Part shown: positions 10,431 to 19,320 of the stretch, in pieces
Layout: every line of letters begins with the position of its first letter
Position numbering within the stretch: the stretch's first letter is position 1
Assembly: GCA_025362035.1 (NCBI GenBank)
Contig: JANYIN010000074.1
Location: 1 to 64,000 of the forward strand
DNA from: Gemmatimonadaceae bacterium
GTDB taxonomy: Bacteria; Gemmatimonadota; Gemmatimonadetes; Gemmatimonadales; Gemmatimonadaceae
DNA: 64,000 nucleotides
Direction of reading: 5' to 3'
The notes under the pieces: model-generated
The model's input: the letters and a program-made list of their open reading frames with translations, nothing else
Database searches by the model: none
Told to the model about the DNA's origin: nothing
Program-made: the position numbers and the translations under genes

Positions 10431-11791
10431 GCGGACCTGGGCGGCCCGCCACGATGGCGGCGCGAGCCGCCGTGACGGACGCGCGCGTCGCCGCTGCGGA
10501 GATCGCTGCTGATCTGCGCGGCGGCGATCTACTCAACGCCAGCTTCGATCGCCACACGTTGCGTCTCGAGGCGCGCGACCGACGGTGGACGCGGGAACTC
10601 GTCTACGGCATGCTCCGTCGCCGAAGTTGGCTCGACGCGATACTCGCGGACCGCGTGAGCGGTGGTTTTTCTCGCCTGGATCCCGACGTGACCGACCTGT
10701 TGCGCGTCGGTACCTATCAGCTGCTCGCGATGGGGAGTGTGCCGGCGTACGCCGCTATTGCGCAAACCGTGGAGCTGGTCAAGCGGCGCCATGGCATCGG
10801 CGTAAGCAAGCTCGCCAACGCGGTGCTTCGCCGCATCGATCGAGAACGAGATGCGCTCACTTTCTCGACGCCGAGTGAACCGGAAGAGGCGCTGGCGCTC
10901 GAGTACTCGCATCCGCGGTGGATCGTGGCGCGATGGCTCGCGCGGTGGGGCCAAGCCGACACCCGTCGGCTGCTGGAGGCGAACAATCGCGAAGCACCGC
11001 TGGTGGCGAGCCCGTACAACGTCGTGCGGGAACAGCTCGAGACGATTCTCGAGCACGCCGGTGTGGAGACGACCGAGGCGCCTCTCGTGGGCGACAGCCT
11101 GGTCCTCACCGGGGGCGTCGGCTCTCTCACGGAACTCGGCGCGTTCAGGCAGGGGCTCTTTCACCTCCAGGATCCGGCGTCCACGCTCGTCGCGCGTTAC
11201 GCATGCGTGGCGACCGGCAGCGCGGTCGCGGATCTGTGTGCCGCACCCGGTGGCAAGGCCATCGAGCTGGCCCGCGTCGCGGGCATGGTCTTCGCCTCGG
11301 ACGTCTCATCGTCGCGCCTGCAGCGAGTGCGGCAGAACATCCTTCGGCTGGAAGCGGTGAACGTCATTCCGTTCGTCGCCGATGCGACGGCGCCAGCACT
11401 GCGAGATATGGACGCGGTGCTGATCGACGTTCCCTGCACCGGCACCGGAACCTTTCGTCGGCATCCCGACGCGCGGTGGCGTCTGCGGGCCAGCGACCTC
11501 GTTGTACTGCCTTCTCTGCAGCGTTCCATCTTGCGCGCCGCGGCGAACGTGGTGCGGCCGGGCGGTTTGCTCATTTACAGCACGTGCTCGCTGGAACTCG
11601 AAGAAAACGACCACCAGGTGACGCGGTTTCTGGCCGAACATCCCGGCTGGAGCATCGAAGCTCCGCCGGCTGGGGTGGTTCCGACCACCGTGCTCGACAA
11701 CGGCCTGCTCCGTGTGCTGCCACAACGTCATCTCACCGATGGTGCCTTCGCGGCGCGCATCCGTCGTCCGCTGAAGGAGTCCACGGCATGA
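10427..11791 (+). CDS. rsmB: 16S rRNA cytosine-5 methyltransferase RsmB-like
   Basis: RsmB/Sun family (454 aa), methylating a cytosine of 16S rRNA (C967 in E. coli). It has an N-terminal NusB-like helical domain (about residues 8-140; AAEIAADLRGGD, LARFV-like helices), then a Rossmann methyltransferase domain: AAPGGKAIELA binds AdoMet, DVPCTGTGTFRRHPD carries one conserved Cys, and STCSLELEEND carries the catalytic Cys. The start is a GTG overlapping the thiG stop. Its stop overlaps the following PASTA gene (ATGA). Confidence 0.93.
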   Translation: MSGPGRPATMAARAAVTDARVAAAEIAADLRGGDLLNASFDRHTLRLEARDRRWTRELVYGMLRRRSWLDAILADRVSGGFSRLDPDVTDLLRVGTYQLLAMGSVPAYAAIAQTVELVKRRHGIGVSKLANAVLRRIDRERDALTFSTPSEPEEALALEYSHPRWIVARWLARWGQADTRRLLEANNREAPLVASPYNVVREQLETILEHAGVETTEAPLVGDSLVLTGGVGSLTELGAFRQGLFHLQDPASTLVARYACVATGSAVADLCAAPGGKAIELARVAGMVFASDVSSSRLQRVRQNILRLEAVNVIPFVADATAPALRDMDAVLIDVPCTGTGTFRRHPDARWRLRASDLVVLPSLQRSILRAAANVVRPGGLLIYSTCSLELEENDHQVTRFLAEHPGWSIEAPPAGVVPTTVLDNGLLRVLPQRHLTDGAFAARIRRPLKESTA

Positions 11792-12531
11792 CGTTCAAGT
11801 GGCGCTCGACAGTGCGTACGTCGCTCGTGTACCTGGTCAGCATCGCCGCCGGGTTCGCGCTCGCGTATCTCATCGTGGCGTTCTTCATCTTTCCTGCCGG
11901 CATGGTGCCGCGCGACGTCAAGGTGCCGAATGTCACCGGCCTGATTTACGATGACGCCGTCCAACGGCTGGTGCAGGCGGGATTCCACGGTGAAAAGGGT
12001 GAGCAGCGCTATGACAATTCGGCCCCGAAATTGACGGTCCTCGAGCAGACGCCCCCACCCGGCTCGAAAGAACAGATCGGCGCCACGGTCACGCTGGCAG
12101 TCAGCGGGGGACAGCGTCTCGCAACCGTGCCCTCGCTTGCCGGATTGACGAAAATCGAAGGACAGATGCTGCTCGAAAAGCAGGGGTTCGACGTAGGCGA
12201 GTCATCGGAATCGCCCAGCGACGCGCCGCGCGGGTCGGTGATCGGATCGAGGCCGGCGGCCGGAGCACAAGTCAGCGTGCCCGGTACCGTCTCGCTGGTA
12301 CTCAGTAGCGGCGGCACGGCACTTCAGATGCCCGACCTCATCGGCCGCGACGTGGACGCGGCAAAGCAGACGCTCACGCAGCTCGGCGTTCGTGAAATCA
12401 AGGTGGTGGTGGATCCCGTTGCGGTCGGGGCGAAGGGTTCAATCGTTGGGCAGTCGCCGGTACCGAACGCCACCATTTTTCCTGGCAGCTCCGTGCAGCT
12501 CAGGGTCGTCGGCGACCCACCCACGCCATGA
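11788..12531 (+). CDS. Membrane-anchored three-PASTA-domain protein
   Basis: A 247-aa protein with a short basic cytoplasmic N-terminus, one transmembrane helix (VYLVSIAAGFALAYLIVAFFIF, about residues 13-34) and three PASTA repeats: VPNVTGLIYDDAVQRL (about 45-112), VPSLAGLTKIEGQMLL (113-180) and MPDLIGRDVDAAKQTL (181-245). PASTA domains elsewhere bind muropeptides or peptidoglycan precursors, usually attached to Ser/Thr kinases or penicillin-binding proteins; no kinase or transpeptidase domain is present here. It is coupled by 4-bp overlaps to rsmB and rpe. The role is unknown; a cell-wall sensing or scaffolding role is an inference. Confidence 0.88.
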   Translation: MTFKWRSTVRTSLVYLVSIAAGFALAYLIVAFFIFPAGMVPRDVKVPNVTGLIYDDAVQRLVQAGFHGEKGEQRYDNSAPKLTVLEQTPPPGSKEQIGATVTLAVSGGQRLATVPSLAGLTKIEGQMLLEKQGFDVGESSESPSDAPRGSVIGSRPAAGAQVSVPGTVSLVLSSGGTALQMPDLIGRDVDAAKQTLTQLGVREIKVVVDPVAVGAKGSIVGQSPVPNATIFPGSSVQLRVVGDPPTP

Positions 12532-13199
12532 GCAACAGCATTCGGATCGCACCGTCGGTGCTGAGTGCGGACTTTTCGGCACTCGGTCGGGATGTCGCCA
12601 TGCTCGAAGCGGGCGGCGCCGACTGGCTTCACGTCGACGTCATGGACGGTCGTTTCGTGCCGAATCTCACCTTCGGCGCGAAGGTGATCGAGTCGCTCCG
12701 GCGCGTCACGGCGTTGCCACTCGACTGCCACCTGATGGTGGTGGAACCCGAACGATACTTCGACGACTTCGCAACTGCCGGCGCGAGCATCATCACGATT
12801 CATGTCGAAGCTGCGCCCCACCTGCACCGGCAGCTCAATCGTATTCGCGACCTGGGGTGCATGGCGGGGGTGGTGCTCAATCCCGCCACGCCACTCGTCG
12901 CGGTGGAAGACGTGCTGGAGGAGCTGGATCTGCTGCTGATCATGTCGGTAAATCCGGGGTTCGGCGGCCAGCAGTTCATCGAGCACGCGGTGGAGCGCAT
13001 TGCACGGGCGCGGCAGATGCTCGACGCGGCGGGCAGCCGGGCCATCCTGGAAGTCGATGGCGGGATCAACCGCGCAACCATCGCGAAGTGTTGGCGCGCG
13101 GGTGCCGACACATTCGTGGCGGGTAACGCCATATTCAGCGCGCCCGATCCAGGCGCGGAGATCTCGGCGTTGCGACGTCGCTGCTCGCACGCCGCGTAA
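12528..13199 (+). CDS. rpe: Ribulose-phosphate 3-epimerase
   Basis: Rpe (223 aa) interconverts ribulose 5-phosphate and xylulose 5-phosphate in the pentose phosphate pathway. A metal-dependent TIM-barrel: IAPSVLSADFSALG, WLHVDVMDGRFVPNLTFG (metal-binding His and Asp), DCHLMVVEPERY, LIMSVNPGFGGQQFIE, and LEVDGGINRATI with the catalytic Asp. ATGA overlap with the PASTA gene; a TlpA-like gene starts 10 bp after it. Confidence 0.95.
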   Translation: MSNSIRIAPSVLSADFSALGRDVAMLEAGGADWLHVDVMDGRFVPNLTFGAKVIESLRRVTALPLDCHLMVVEPERYFDDFATAGASIITIHVEAAPHLHRQLNRIRDLGCMAGVVLNPATPLVAVEDVLEELDLLLIMSVNPGFGGQQFIEHAVERIARARQMLDAAGSRAILEVDGGINRATIAKCWRAGADTFVAGNAIFSAPDPGAEISALRRRCSHAA

Positions 13200-13209
13200 G
13201 GGACGGCGC

Positions 13210-13767
13210 ATGACGGCCCGTCAGCAGTGGAGTGTCGTGCTGGGCGTCCTGGTGGCGCTCGGTTGTGCCCTGTACGCCGCCACTCACTTTCTCGGCAACG
13301 AGCTCTTTCCTGTCGCCGTCGGCATGGATGCTCCGCCCATCACGGCCAAGACGATCGACGCCCCGCCGGCCGGCAGGACACTCGCGGACTACAAGGGGAG
13401 AGTCGTCATCCTGAATATCTGGGCTACGTGGTGCCAGCCCTGCCGCACCGAGATGCCAAGCATGGAAAAGTTGTACAAGGAATTCGCGCCGCAGGGGCTG
13501 GAGATCGTGGCGGTGAGTATCGATGACGCAGGCGCGGACCAAACCATTCGCGACTTCGTGAAGGAATTCGGATTGACGTTCACGATCCTGCACGATCCTG
13601 CCGCGGAGACGGCCCGACGGTACCAGGTCACCGGTTATCCCGAGTCGTTCGTCATTGGACGGGAAGGAACGATTCGTCGCAAGGTATTCGCGGCTACCGA
13701 CTGGAGTTCCGAGACGAACCGCGCATTGATACGCGAACTGCTCGGCAGTTCAACGGCATCGCGTTGA
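13210..13767 (+). CDS. TlpA/ResA-like membrane-anchored thioredoxin
   Basis: A 185-aa thioredoxin-fold protein with an N-terminal membrane anchor (QWSVVLGVLVALGCALYAAT, about residues 6-25) and a periplasmic AhpC/TSA-Redoxin domain. The redox motif is NIWATWCQPCRTEMPSM (CQPC), and the cis-Pro region is VTGYPESFVIG. Such proteins reduce disulfides on the outer side of the membrane, for example during cytochrome c maturation; the exact client is not shown here. The c-type cytochrome gene at 16464-18656 would be a plausible client by inference only. ATG at 13210. Confidence 0.88.
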   Translation: MTARQQWSVVLGVLVALGCALYAATHFLGNELFPVAVGMDAPPITAKTIDAPPAGRTLADYKGRVVILNIWATWCQPCRTEMPSMEKLYKEFAPQGLEIVAVSIDDAGADQTIRDFVKEFGLTFTILHDPAAETARRYQVTGYPESFVIGREGTIRRKVFAATDWSSETNRALIRELLGSSTASR

Positions 13768-13780
13768 CGACGGGTCGCAC

Positions 13781-14485
13781 GTGAGCGCGCCACTCCCGCC
13801 AGTCGTGGGCGACCGCCCAAACTGGCTGCGACGACTACGGGGAGTATTCACCGAGCGACTCGGCACCAAGTTCACGGCGGCGGTGATGTCTGTTCTCCTG
13901 TGGCTGATCGTCAGCGCTCGCCTCCCGACGCGCAGTCTCGTGCTAGTGGACGTTTTGCCGGAGCTCGATAGTTCTTTGATACTGCTCGATCAGCCACCCA
14001 GGGTGCGGGCGCTCGTGGCTGGGCGTGGGGCTGACCTGCTCAAACTGCACGCGGCGCCGCCGGTCGTGCGCCGAGTGGTGAGCGCGGACGCGCCTGATAC
14101 GCTCTTGCTCGACATTACGCCGTCGGACGTCCAAGTCCCGGCCGAGCTCACCAACGACGTTCGCGTCATTGATGTGCAGCCGCGCACGGTGATGCTACGG
14201 TTCGAGCCGCGCGCAACGCGGCGCATCACGGTAGTGGACGATGGACGCATCCTCGTGCGCGACGCGTCCGCGATTCACGCTGCAACTGGTGTGCGATTCG
14301 AGCCCGCGGCCGTACGCGTCACCGGACCTCGCCGATTCGTGCGACGTCTGGGCAGTGTGCGCCCGTTCTCGCTGACCATTGCTCGCGGGGATACTGTACC
14401 GCGCGTCGCCGACCTCGATACAGCCGGGCTGGGCGTGCGTATGCAACCGTCGCAAGTGAAGGTCACCGTTCGGTGGGTGCCGTGA
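13781..14485 (+). CDS. YbbR-like domain protein
   Basis: A 234-aa protein with one N-terminal transmembrane helix (KFTAAVMSVLLWLIVSA, about residues 29-45) followed by YbbR-like beta repeats (VLPELDSSLILLDQPPRVRALVAG and later RFEPAAVRVTGPRRFV, VRMQPSQVKVTVRW). In Firmicutes YbbR/CdaR proteins bind a diadenylate cyclase, but no cyclase gene is in this window. Start is GTG at 13781, and the stop overlaps tsaD. Low sequence conservation is normal for this family, so the family call rests on anchor plus repeat pattern. Confidence 0.65.
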   Translation: MSAPLPPVVGDRPNWLRRLRGVFTERLGTKFTAAVMSVLLWLIVSARLPTRSLVLVDVLPELDSSLILLDQPPRVRALVAGRGADLLKLHAAPPVVRRVVSADAPDTLLLDITPSDVQVPAELTNDVRVIDVQPRTVMLRFEPRATRRITVVDDGRILVRDASAIHAATGVRFEPAAVRVTGPRRFVRRLGSVRPFSLTIARGDTVPRVADLDTAGLGVRMQPSQVKVTVRWVP

Positions 14486-15519
14486 CGCGCGTACTCGGGA
14501 TCGAGACGTCGTGCGACGAGACGTCAGCCGCGATCCTCACCGGATCGGGTGATGACGTAACACTCGACTCGCTCGTGATTCTCTCGCAGGATGTGCATCG
14601 CATCTTCGGGGGCGTCGTACCCGAGCTCGCGTCACGTCAGCATCTCACTGCCGTGGTTCCGGTTGTCCAGCGGGCGCTCGTGGACGCCGACGCTGTACTC
14701 GCCGACATCGATGCAGTGGCGGTAACGCACGCACCCGGGCTCGTCGGCGCGCTGCTCGTGGGCGTCAGTTTCGCGAAGGCACTCGCGTTCGGTCGCGGCA
14801 TACCCTGCGTGGGCGTGCATCACATGGAGGGTCATCTCTTTGCCACCGTGTTGGAGCATCCGCGCGCCGTGCCGCCATTCATCGCGCTACTCGTGTCCGG
14901 CGGCCATACCCTGCTGCTCGATGTCAGCGCGTGGGGACAGTATCGGCTCCTCGGACGTACCCGCGACGATGCCGCCGGGGAGGCGTTCGACAAAGTCGCG
15001 AAGATGATCCAGCTTCCGTATCCCGGCGGGCCACACGTCGAAAAGCTCGCCGCCAACGGCGATCCCACGCGGTTCCACTTCTCGCGGCCGATGCTCCGTC
15101 GCAACCAGCAACACGGAGACGACGACTTCTACGACGTGTCGTTCAGCGGACTCAAGACCGCCGTCCTGCGAGCCGTGCGTGCCGGCACACCAGATGACTT
15201 CCCCGACATCGCTCGTGGTTTTCATGATGCGCTCGTGGACACACTCGTGGAAAAAACGGCGCGTGCCGTGGAACATTGTGGGCGCACGCGCGTGGTACTT
15301 GGCGGCGGCGTCGCGGGCAACCGGACGCTCGCCACCGCGATGCGCTCTCGCATGGACCGACTACGCACAGAAGTGTATGCTCCAAGTGCGCGACTGGCCT
15401 CGGACAATGCGGCGATGATCGCGCGCGCCGGCCTATTCCACTTCGAACAGGGCGAGCGCGCCCCGCTCGATCTCAATGCGTTCGCGTCCTACCCCCTCCC
15501 CGGTCTCGTAAGCGCATGA
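14482..15519 (+). CDS. tsaD: tRNA N6-threonylcarbamoyladenosine synthase TsaD
   Basis: TsaD/Gcp (345 aa) transfers threonylcarbamoyl to A37 of ANN-decoding tRNAs. ASKHA-fold landmarks: VLGIETSCDETSAA, the GGVVPELASRQH block, metal-binding HHMEGHL, LVSGGHT, GEAFDKVAKM, and LGGGVAGNRTL. I favour the GTG at 14482, which overlaps the ybbR-like stop as GTGA; an in-frame GTG at 14473 would add three residues. Stop overlaps lgt by 4 bp. Partners TsaB and TsaE are not in the window. Confidence 0.95.
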   Translation: MTRVLGIETSCDETSAAILTGSGDDVTLDSLVILSQDVHRIFGGVVPELASRQHLTAVVPVVQRALVDADAVLADIDAVAVTHAPGLVGALLVGVSFAKALAFGRGIPCVGVHHMEGHLFATVLEHPRAVPPFIALLVSGGHTLLLDVSAWGQYRLLGRTRDDAAGEAFDKVAKMIQLPYPGGPHVEKLAANGDPTRFHFSRPMLRRNQQHGDDDFYDVSFSGLKTAVLRAVRAGTPDDFPDIARGFHDALVDTLVEKTARAVEHCGRTRVVLGGGVAGNRTLATAMRSRMDRLRTEVYAPSARLASDNAAMIARAGLFHFEQGERAPLDLNAFASYPLPGLVSA

Positions 15520-16373
15520 CGCTGCTGCCGCACCCCATCATCCATCATTCGTTCGCGTACACGTTCGGATGGTTCAGCTTCACCGGATTCGGCATCGCCA
15601 TCCTGCTCTGCTTTCTCGTGGGGCAGGTGGTGGCGCAGAGCGAGCTGCAACGACGCGGCTACGACCCCGCGCCGGTCAGTGACATGATCTTCGCCGCGGT
15701 GGTTGGCGGGCTCCTCGGGGCGAAACTGTACTACGTTGTGGTCCTCGGACACTCCGATGCGATCTTCGAGCGCGGCGGGTTCGTGTTCTGGGGCGGGCTG
15801 GTCGGCGGCACGCTCGCGGTCATGGCCGTGGTGGTCAGGAAGCGATTGGGATTGATGCGCATGTTCGATGTCAGTGCGCCGGCCTGCGCTGCCGCGTATG
15901 CCGTGGGTCGCACCGGTTGCTGGGCCGTCGGCGACGACTACGGCCGGCCGTGGAATGGATTTCTGGCCGTCGCGTTTCCGAATGGCGCGCCACCATCAAC
16001 GGCGGGAATCATGGCGCGCGAGTTCGGCATCGTCCCGCCGGCCGGCGCAGCCGTAAACACCGTGCTCTCAGTGTATCCCACACAGCTCTACGAAGTGATA
16101 CTCGGGCTTGCGATGTTCGGAGTGCTCTGGCGTATTCGCGATCACAAGCATGCCGAGGGCTGGCTCTTTGGGGTGTACTGCGTGCTGGCAGGGCTCGAGC
16201 GATTCGTCATCGAGTTCTTTCGCGCGAAGGATGATCGACTCCTCGCTGGACTCACGTATGCCCAAGTCATCGCCCTGGGGTTCGTCGCCTTTGGGGTGGT
16301 GTGGATGACCTTTACATCGCGGATCGGAGCAGGAAAGCCGGGAATTCATTCGCAGCCCGCCGCAGCGGCGTAG
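15516..16373 (+). CDS. lgt: Prolipoprotein diacylglyceryl transferase, atypical
   Basis: Lgt (285 aa, multi-spanning) attaches diacylglycerol to the lipobox cysteine of prolipoproteins. Family features: several hydrophobic helices, FGIAILLCFLVG, VVGGLLGAKLYYV, GGLVGGTLAV, YAVGRTGCWAVGDDYGRPW and GLERFVIEFFRAKDD near the C-terminus. Oddities: the usual His of the SFHGG motif is Trp (W92 in FVFWGG), and the usual GN(F)xNGE segment after the conserved Arg reads GCWAVGDD. The conserved Arg is kept. It is probably a divergent but functional subfamily, since lipoprotein signals occur in this window. ATGA overlap with tsaD. Confidence 0.82.
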   Translation: MTLLPHPIIHHSFAYTFGWFSFTGFGIAILLCFLVGQVVAQSELQRRGYDPAPVSDMIFAAVVGGLLGAKLYYVVVLGHSDAIFERGGFVFWGGLVGGTLAVMAVVVRKRLGLMRMFDVSAPACAAAYAVGRTGCWAVGDDYGRPWNGFLAVAFPNGAPPSTAGIMAREFGIVPPAGAAVNTVLSVYPTQLYEVILGLAMFGVLWRIRDHKHAEGWLFGVYCVLAGLERFVIEFFRAKDDRLLAGLTYAQVIALGFVAFGVVWMTFTSRIGAGKPGIHSQPAAAA

Positions 16374-16407
16374 CGGGCGAAGCAGGCGAAGCAGGCGAAG
16401 CAGGCGA
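16372..16407 (+). repeat. Four tandem copies of a 9-bp unit
   Basis: The unit AGCAGGCGA is repeated four times head to tail (first copy AGCGGGCGA), beginning at the second base of the lgt stop codon (TAG, 16371-16373). It lies in the short convergent gap between lgt and the iron permease gene. No hairpin or T-run is evident in the rest of the gap. Such a short array is probably replication slippage. Confidence 0.85.
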
Positions 16408-16463
16408 GGGCGTGACCGGTGCGCGCTGCGGGTAGCTAGTACGCGGCGCTGCAAACCGTCGGT

Positions 16464-18656
16464 TCAGCCCTCTGCGGGCTCACGACCAACCGCTTCCTCG
16501 AGCGCCGTCAGTCGTCTACGAAGTTCTTCGTTCTCTTCCAACACACGTTCAACCTCCTCCGACGTCCTGACTGGTGTCTCGACGAGGACTTCCCGGACCG
16601 TCGGCAGTGTCACCGAACGCTTGGGCCAGAATGTCTTCAGCACGGCGAACGCGAATAGCAACAGCAGAAGGAATTGTGCAAGTACCCCCTGCCACGTGGG
16701 GTAGAGGCCCAGCCACTCCACGTGTGGGAAGCCACTGATCACCGACAGTGGCAAGGCATTTCCCTCCTGCAACTCCTTGACACCCTTGCCCGTGAAGACG
16801 AACGCCATGTAGTACAGAAGCACGCTCGTGACGGAGAAGAACGGCCGCAGCGGGATCTTTACTCCAAACCGATAGAACAGAGTGAAGATGATGGCCAGCG
16901 CGACGAACCCCGCCAGAATACCGAGAGATAATGGAAGCGCCACGCTCGGGCCTTCATGAAACAGCGCCTGATAGAACAGCGCCGTTTCCGCGCCTTCGCG
17001 GTACACCGCCAGGAATGCGACGAACGCCAGGGCCCGCCCGCCACCGTGTTCGAGCGCTGCGCTGACCTTCTCCCTGATGAACTGCTGCCATTTTGCGGCT
17101 TCCACCTTGGAGATGAGCCAGTAGCTGACCGAGAAGAGCACGGTCACGGCAACGAGCAGCGTAGCGCCCTCGATGATCTCGCGCGTCGCGGGCACGGCCG
17201 CGAGCAGAGTGCTCATCACCACTGCAGTGGCGGCGCTCGCGATCAATGCGAGACCGACACCGGCCCAGATGTGCTTCAGCCTCTCACGATGGCCGGTCTT
17301 GATGAGAAAGGTGACGATCGCGCCGATGACGAGAATCGCTTCGAACCCCTCGCGGAGAATGATGAGGAAACTCTCCCAGAATGCGTCGATCCCGGTGCCC
17401 GACGGCGTGGTGAGCGAGACGACATCGGGCAGCGACTGTTCGATGGCGTCCCGAATGCGCTCCCCTCCCCGAATGTCGTTCGACCGCACGGCGGCCTTGA
17501 AATCGGCGAACTGGCGCTCTACCGTCGCGACCAGCCCGGGGTTCTTTGCCCGCGCGGGCGGTTCGAGCGGCTCGAACGCGATGTACGCATCGAACGCCTT
17601 GTCGCCGGCATCGGCGTACCGGCCGCCCCGAGCCGCGCCAAGCGATTGTTCGAGTAGCGCGAGCACGTTTCTCGCCGCGATGCTCGCACTGTCTCCGGCG
17701 CCTCCGGTGGCCACGGGGGCGTAGCGCTCCTTCATTGGAAGTGTGCGGACGTAGGCGACGAGGCTGGCGGCCTGCTCCCCACTCAGGTCACGTGAGGGCG
17801 GCATTGCCGACCCGGCAATGCCCTCGCGGACGACGCGTTCGAGCTGGTCGTCGCTCCGCTCAGCCTGAAACGCGATGGTGCCGATTTCCTGCGGAAGCTT
17901 CGTGAGTGACCGCGCATAGACGCCATCGCTCCCGCCAGCCACGCCGTGGCACGACGCACACCGCTGCGTATACAGTCCTTCGCCCTCGAGCAGTTGAAGT
18001 TTGGTGGCGCGCAGGGAGTTGACGTACTCCACCACGTTCCAACGCTGTTCGGAACTGAGCGCGCTGGAAAACCCCGCCATCGGAGTTCCGGCAATGCCGA
18101 CAGAGACGATTCGGTACATCAGCGCCGGCGACTTGTCGTGCATATGCGCCCCCGTGCCGATCGCCGGAGGCTTGGGATTGAGAATCGAACCCTGCGGCCC
18201 GTCCCCTAAGCCGGCGCTTCCATGGCAGTTCGCGCACGTGCGTGCGAAAATGGCTCTACCCTCGGCGACATCGATTGGACGCCCGGGGAGTTCGAGCTTG
18301 GCGTCGTTGCCGAGGATGTGGGCGAACCGCTTTTGGAGAGAATCAAGCGTGGCTGGCGGCTTTTTGGCCTTCACCGCAGCGATGACTGAATCCAGGAGTG
18401 CTCGCGCCGACTTGGCGTTGTCGCCCGACAGACGATCAGCGGCAAGACGCGCATCGGTCAGGAAGTCATTCGTTTCCGAATACTCCTGAGCGCTGATCAA
18501 GTGTCCTTGTGCGTCGACAGCCTTGGAGTACTCTTCCACCGCGACGCTGACGATGCTGGCGACGCGCCGGGCCGGGTGTTCCTGCGCTGCCGCCGGTAGC
18601 GCAAGGCAGAGGGATCCAAGGAGCGAGACGTGGGCGAAAACGATCATTGCTTTCAT
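16464..18656 (-). CDS. Cytochrome c-fused FTR1-family iron permease
   Basis: A 730-aa secreted/membrane fusion. Signal peptide: MKAMIVFAHVSLLGSLCLAL to AAAQ (about 1-25). Two c-type haem motifs follow, CANCH (141-145; likely Met ligand in GTPMAGF) and CASCH (233-237; likely Met in SAMPPS). The C-terminal half is an FTR1 permease with REGFE (435-439) and REGAE (553-557), the iron-binding motifs, and about seven transmembrane helices. The last 30 residues form a charged coiled-coil-like tail (EENEELRRRLTALEEA). FTR1 proteins move iron coupled to oxidation of Fe(II), so the haem domains could accept its electrons; that is inference. It is convergent with lgt and stands apart from its - strand neighbours. 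Confidence 0.9.
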   Translation of the reverse strand: MKAMIVFAHVSLLGSLCLALPAAAQEHPARRVASIVSVAVEEYSKAVDAQGHLISAQEYSETNDFLTDARLAADRLSGDNAKSARALLDSVIAAVKAKKPPATLDSLQKRFAHILGNDAKLELPGRPIDVAEGRAIFARTCANCHGSAGLGDGPQGSILNPKPPAIGTGAHMHDKSPALMYRIVSVGIAGTPMAGFSSALSSEQRWNVVEYVNSLRATKLQLLEGEGLYTQRCASCHGVAGGSDGVYARSLTKLPQEIGTIAFQAERSDDQLERVVREGIAGSAMPPSRDLSGEQAASLVAYVRTLPMKERYAPVATGGAGDSASIAARNVLALLEQSLGAARGGRYADAGDKAFDAYIAFEPLEPPARAKNPGLVATVERQFADFKAAVRSNDIRGGERIRDAIEQSLPDVVSLTTPSGTGIDAFWESFLIILREGFEAILVIGAIVTFLIKTGHRERLKHIWAGVGLALIASAATAVVMSTLLAAVPATREIIEGATLLVAVTVLFSVSYWLISKVEAAKWQQFIREKVSAALEHGGGRALAFVAFLAVYREGAETALFYQALFHEGPSVALPLSLGILAGFVALAIIFTLFYRFGVKIPLRPFFSVTSVLLYYMAFVFTGKGVKELQEGNALPLSVISGFPHVEWLGLYPTWQGVLAQFLLLLLFAFAVLKTFWPKRSVTLPTVREVLVETPVRTSEEVERVLEENEELRRRLTALEEAVGREPAEG

Positions 18657-18837
18657 TGCCGATAGAACCTATCGGGATTGCATCCATGACGCTAGTAACC
18701 GGGAAACCTTACCCCAAGGGTTGGTCCGTTCCGGTACGCGGCTGCGATTTGTTCGTAGGAATCAACGGCGCGGCTCGCACGAGGCCGGTTCCGTTCCGCA
18801 TGCTGATGTTGCGTGCCGGACCATCGAACGTGACCGA
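18657..18837. other. Non-coding gap upstream of the iron permease gene
   Basis: This 181-bp stretch should hold the promoter of the - strand permease gene. I see a small inverted repeat, GATAG-AAC-CTATC (18661-18673), just before its start, but no convincing -35/-10 pair and no recognisable Fur-type palindrome. Confidence 0.3.
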
Positions 18838-19320
18838 TCATCTCGACATGCGCCCGAACCAGCTCCCTGACGATATTTGCGGCGGCCGGCTCTGCAGCAA
18901 CAGTGTCAGCGCCTGGCACGCGACGTCAGCGGCGACGAAGACGCGACGGAGCTGAACGACCCAGGAATCCCAACCCGCCGAGCTATCGCGCGCCCCCCCT
19001 GACAATTCATCCAGCACGAGCAGTGCGCTCCGAAGGGGTTCGATCAACTCGCTCGTCTGGGCCGTCAATGCGCGAATCCGTGATGGCTGATCGATGCCGA
19101 CGACCGCTGCGTCCACCGCATTCGCCTCGATGCGCGCGGAGAGCGCATCGCCTCGGAGCGTCGAGAGCACGACGTCTGTGGTCGCCCCGGACGCCCGTGC
19201 CCTTGCGTCGAGCAACGGACGGAAGATGGCGGCATGTGACGCCTCGGCGGCGGCGTTGCGTTGCGCACCGAGGGAACGGAGGGAACGCGCCAGCTCCGGC
19301 AGCACGGGCCCGTCAGGCAT
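18838..19320 (-). CDS. Hypothetical protein at the end of a four-gene cluster
   Basis: A 160-aa protein that I do not recognise. It is mostly predicted helical, Ala/Arg/Leu-rich, with a heptad-like stretch (IRALTAQTSELIEPLRSALLVLDEL, middle part) and no signal peptide or membrane span. I placed the start at the ATG at 19320, which overlaps the CYTH gene stop by 8 bp; a longer in-frame start at 19350 is possible. Gene status is supported by strand, overlap and codon pattern matching the neighbours, not by homology. Confidence 0.55.
   Translation of the reverse strand: MPDGPVLPELARSLRSLGAQRNAAAEASHAAIFRPLLDARARASGATTDVVLSTLRGDALSARIEANAVDAAVVGIDQPSRIRALTAQTSELIEPLRSALLVLDELSGGARDSSAGWDSWVVQLRRVFVAADVACQALTLLLQSRPPQISSGSWFGRMSR

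Noticed and set aside
10918-11787. A long in-frame extension ahead of the PASTA protein
   Set aside because: It lies wholly within rsmB in another frame; the ATG at 11788 gives a clean membrane anchor and a 4-bp overlap.
16372-16407. CRISPR-like or satellite repeat
   Set aside because: Only four 9-bp units with no spacers; probably slippage.
18661-18673. Inverted repeat GATAG-AAC-CTATC as an operator of the iron permease gene
   Set aside because: Only 5 bp per arm and no resemblance to a known regulator site; kept as a note only.
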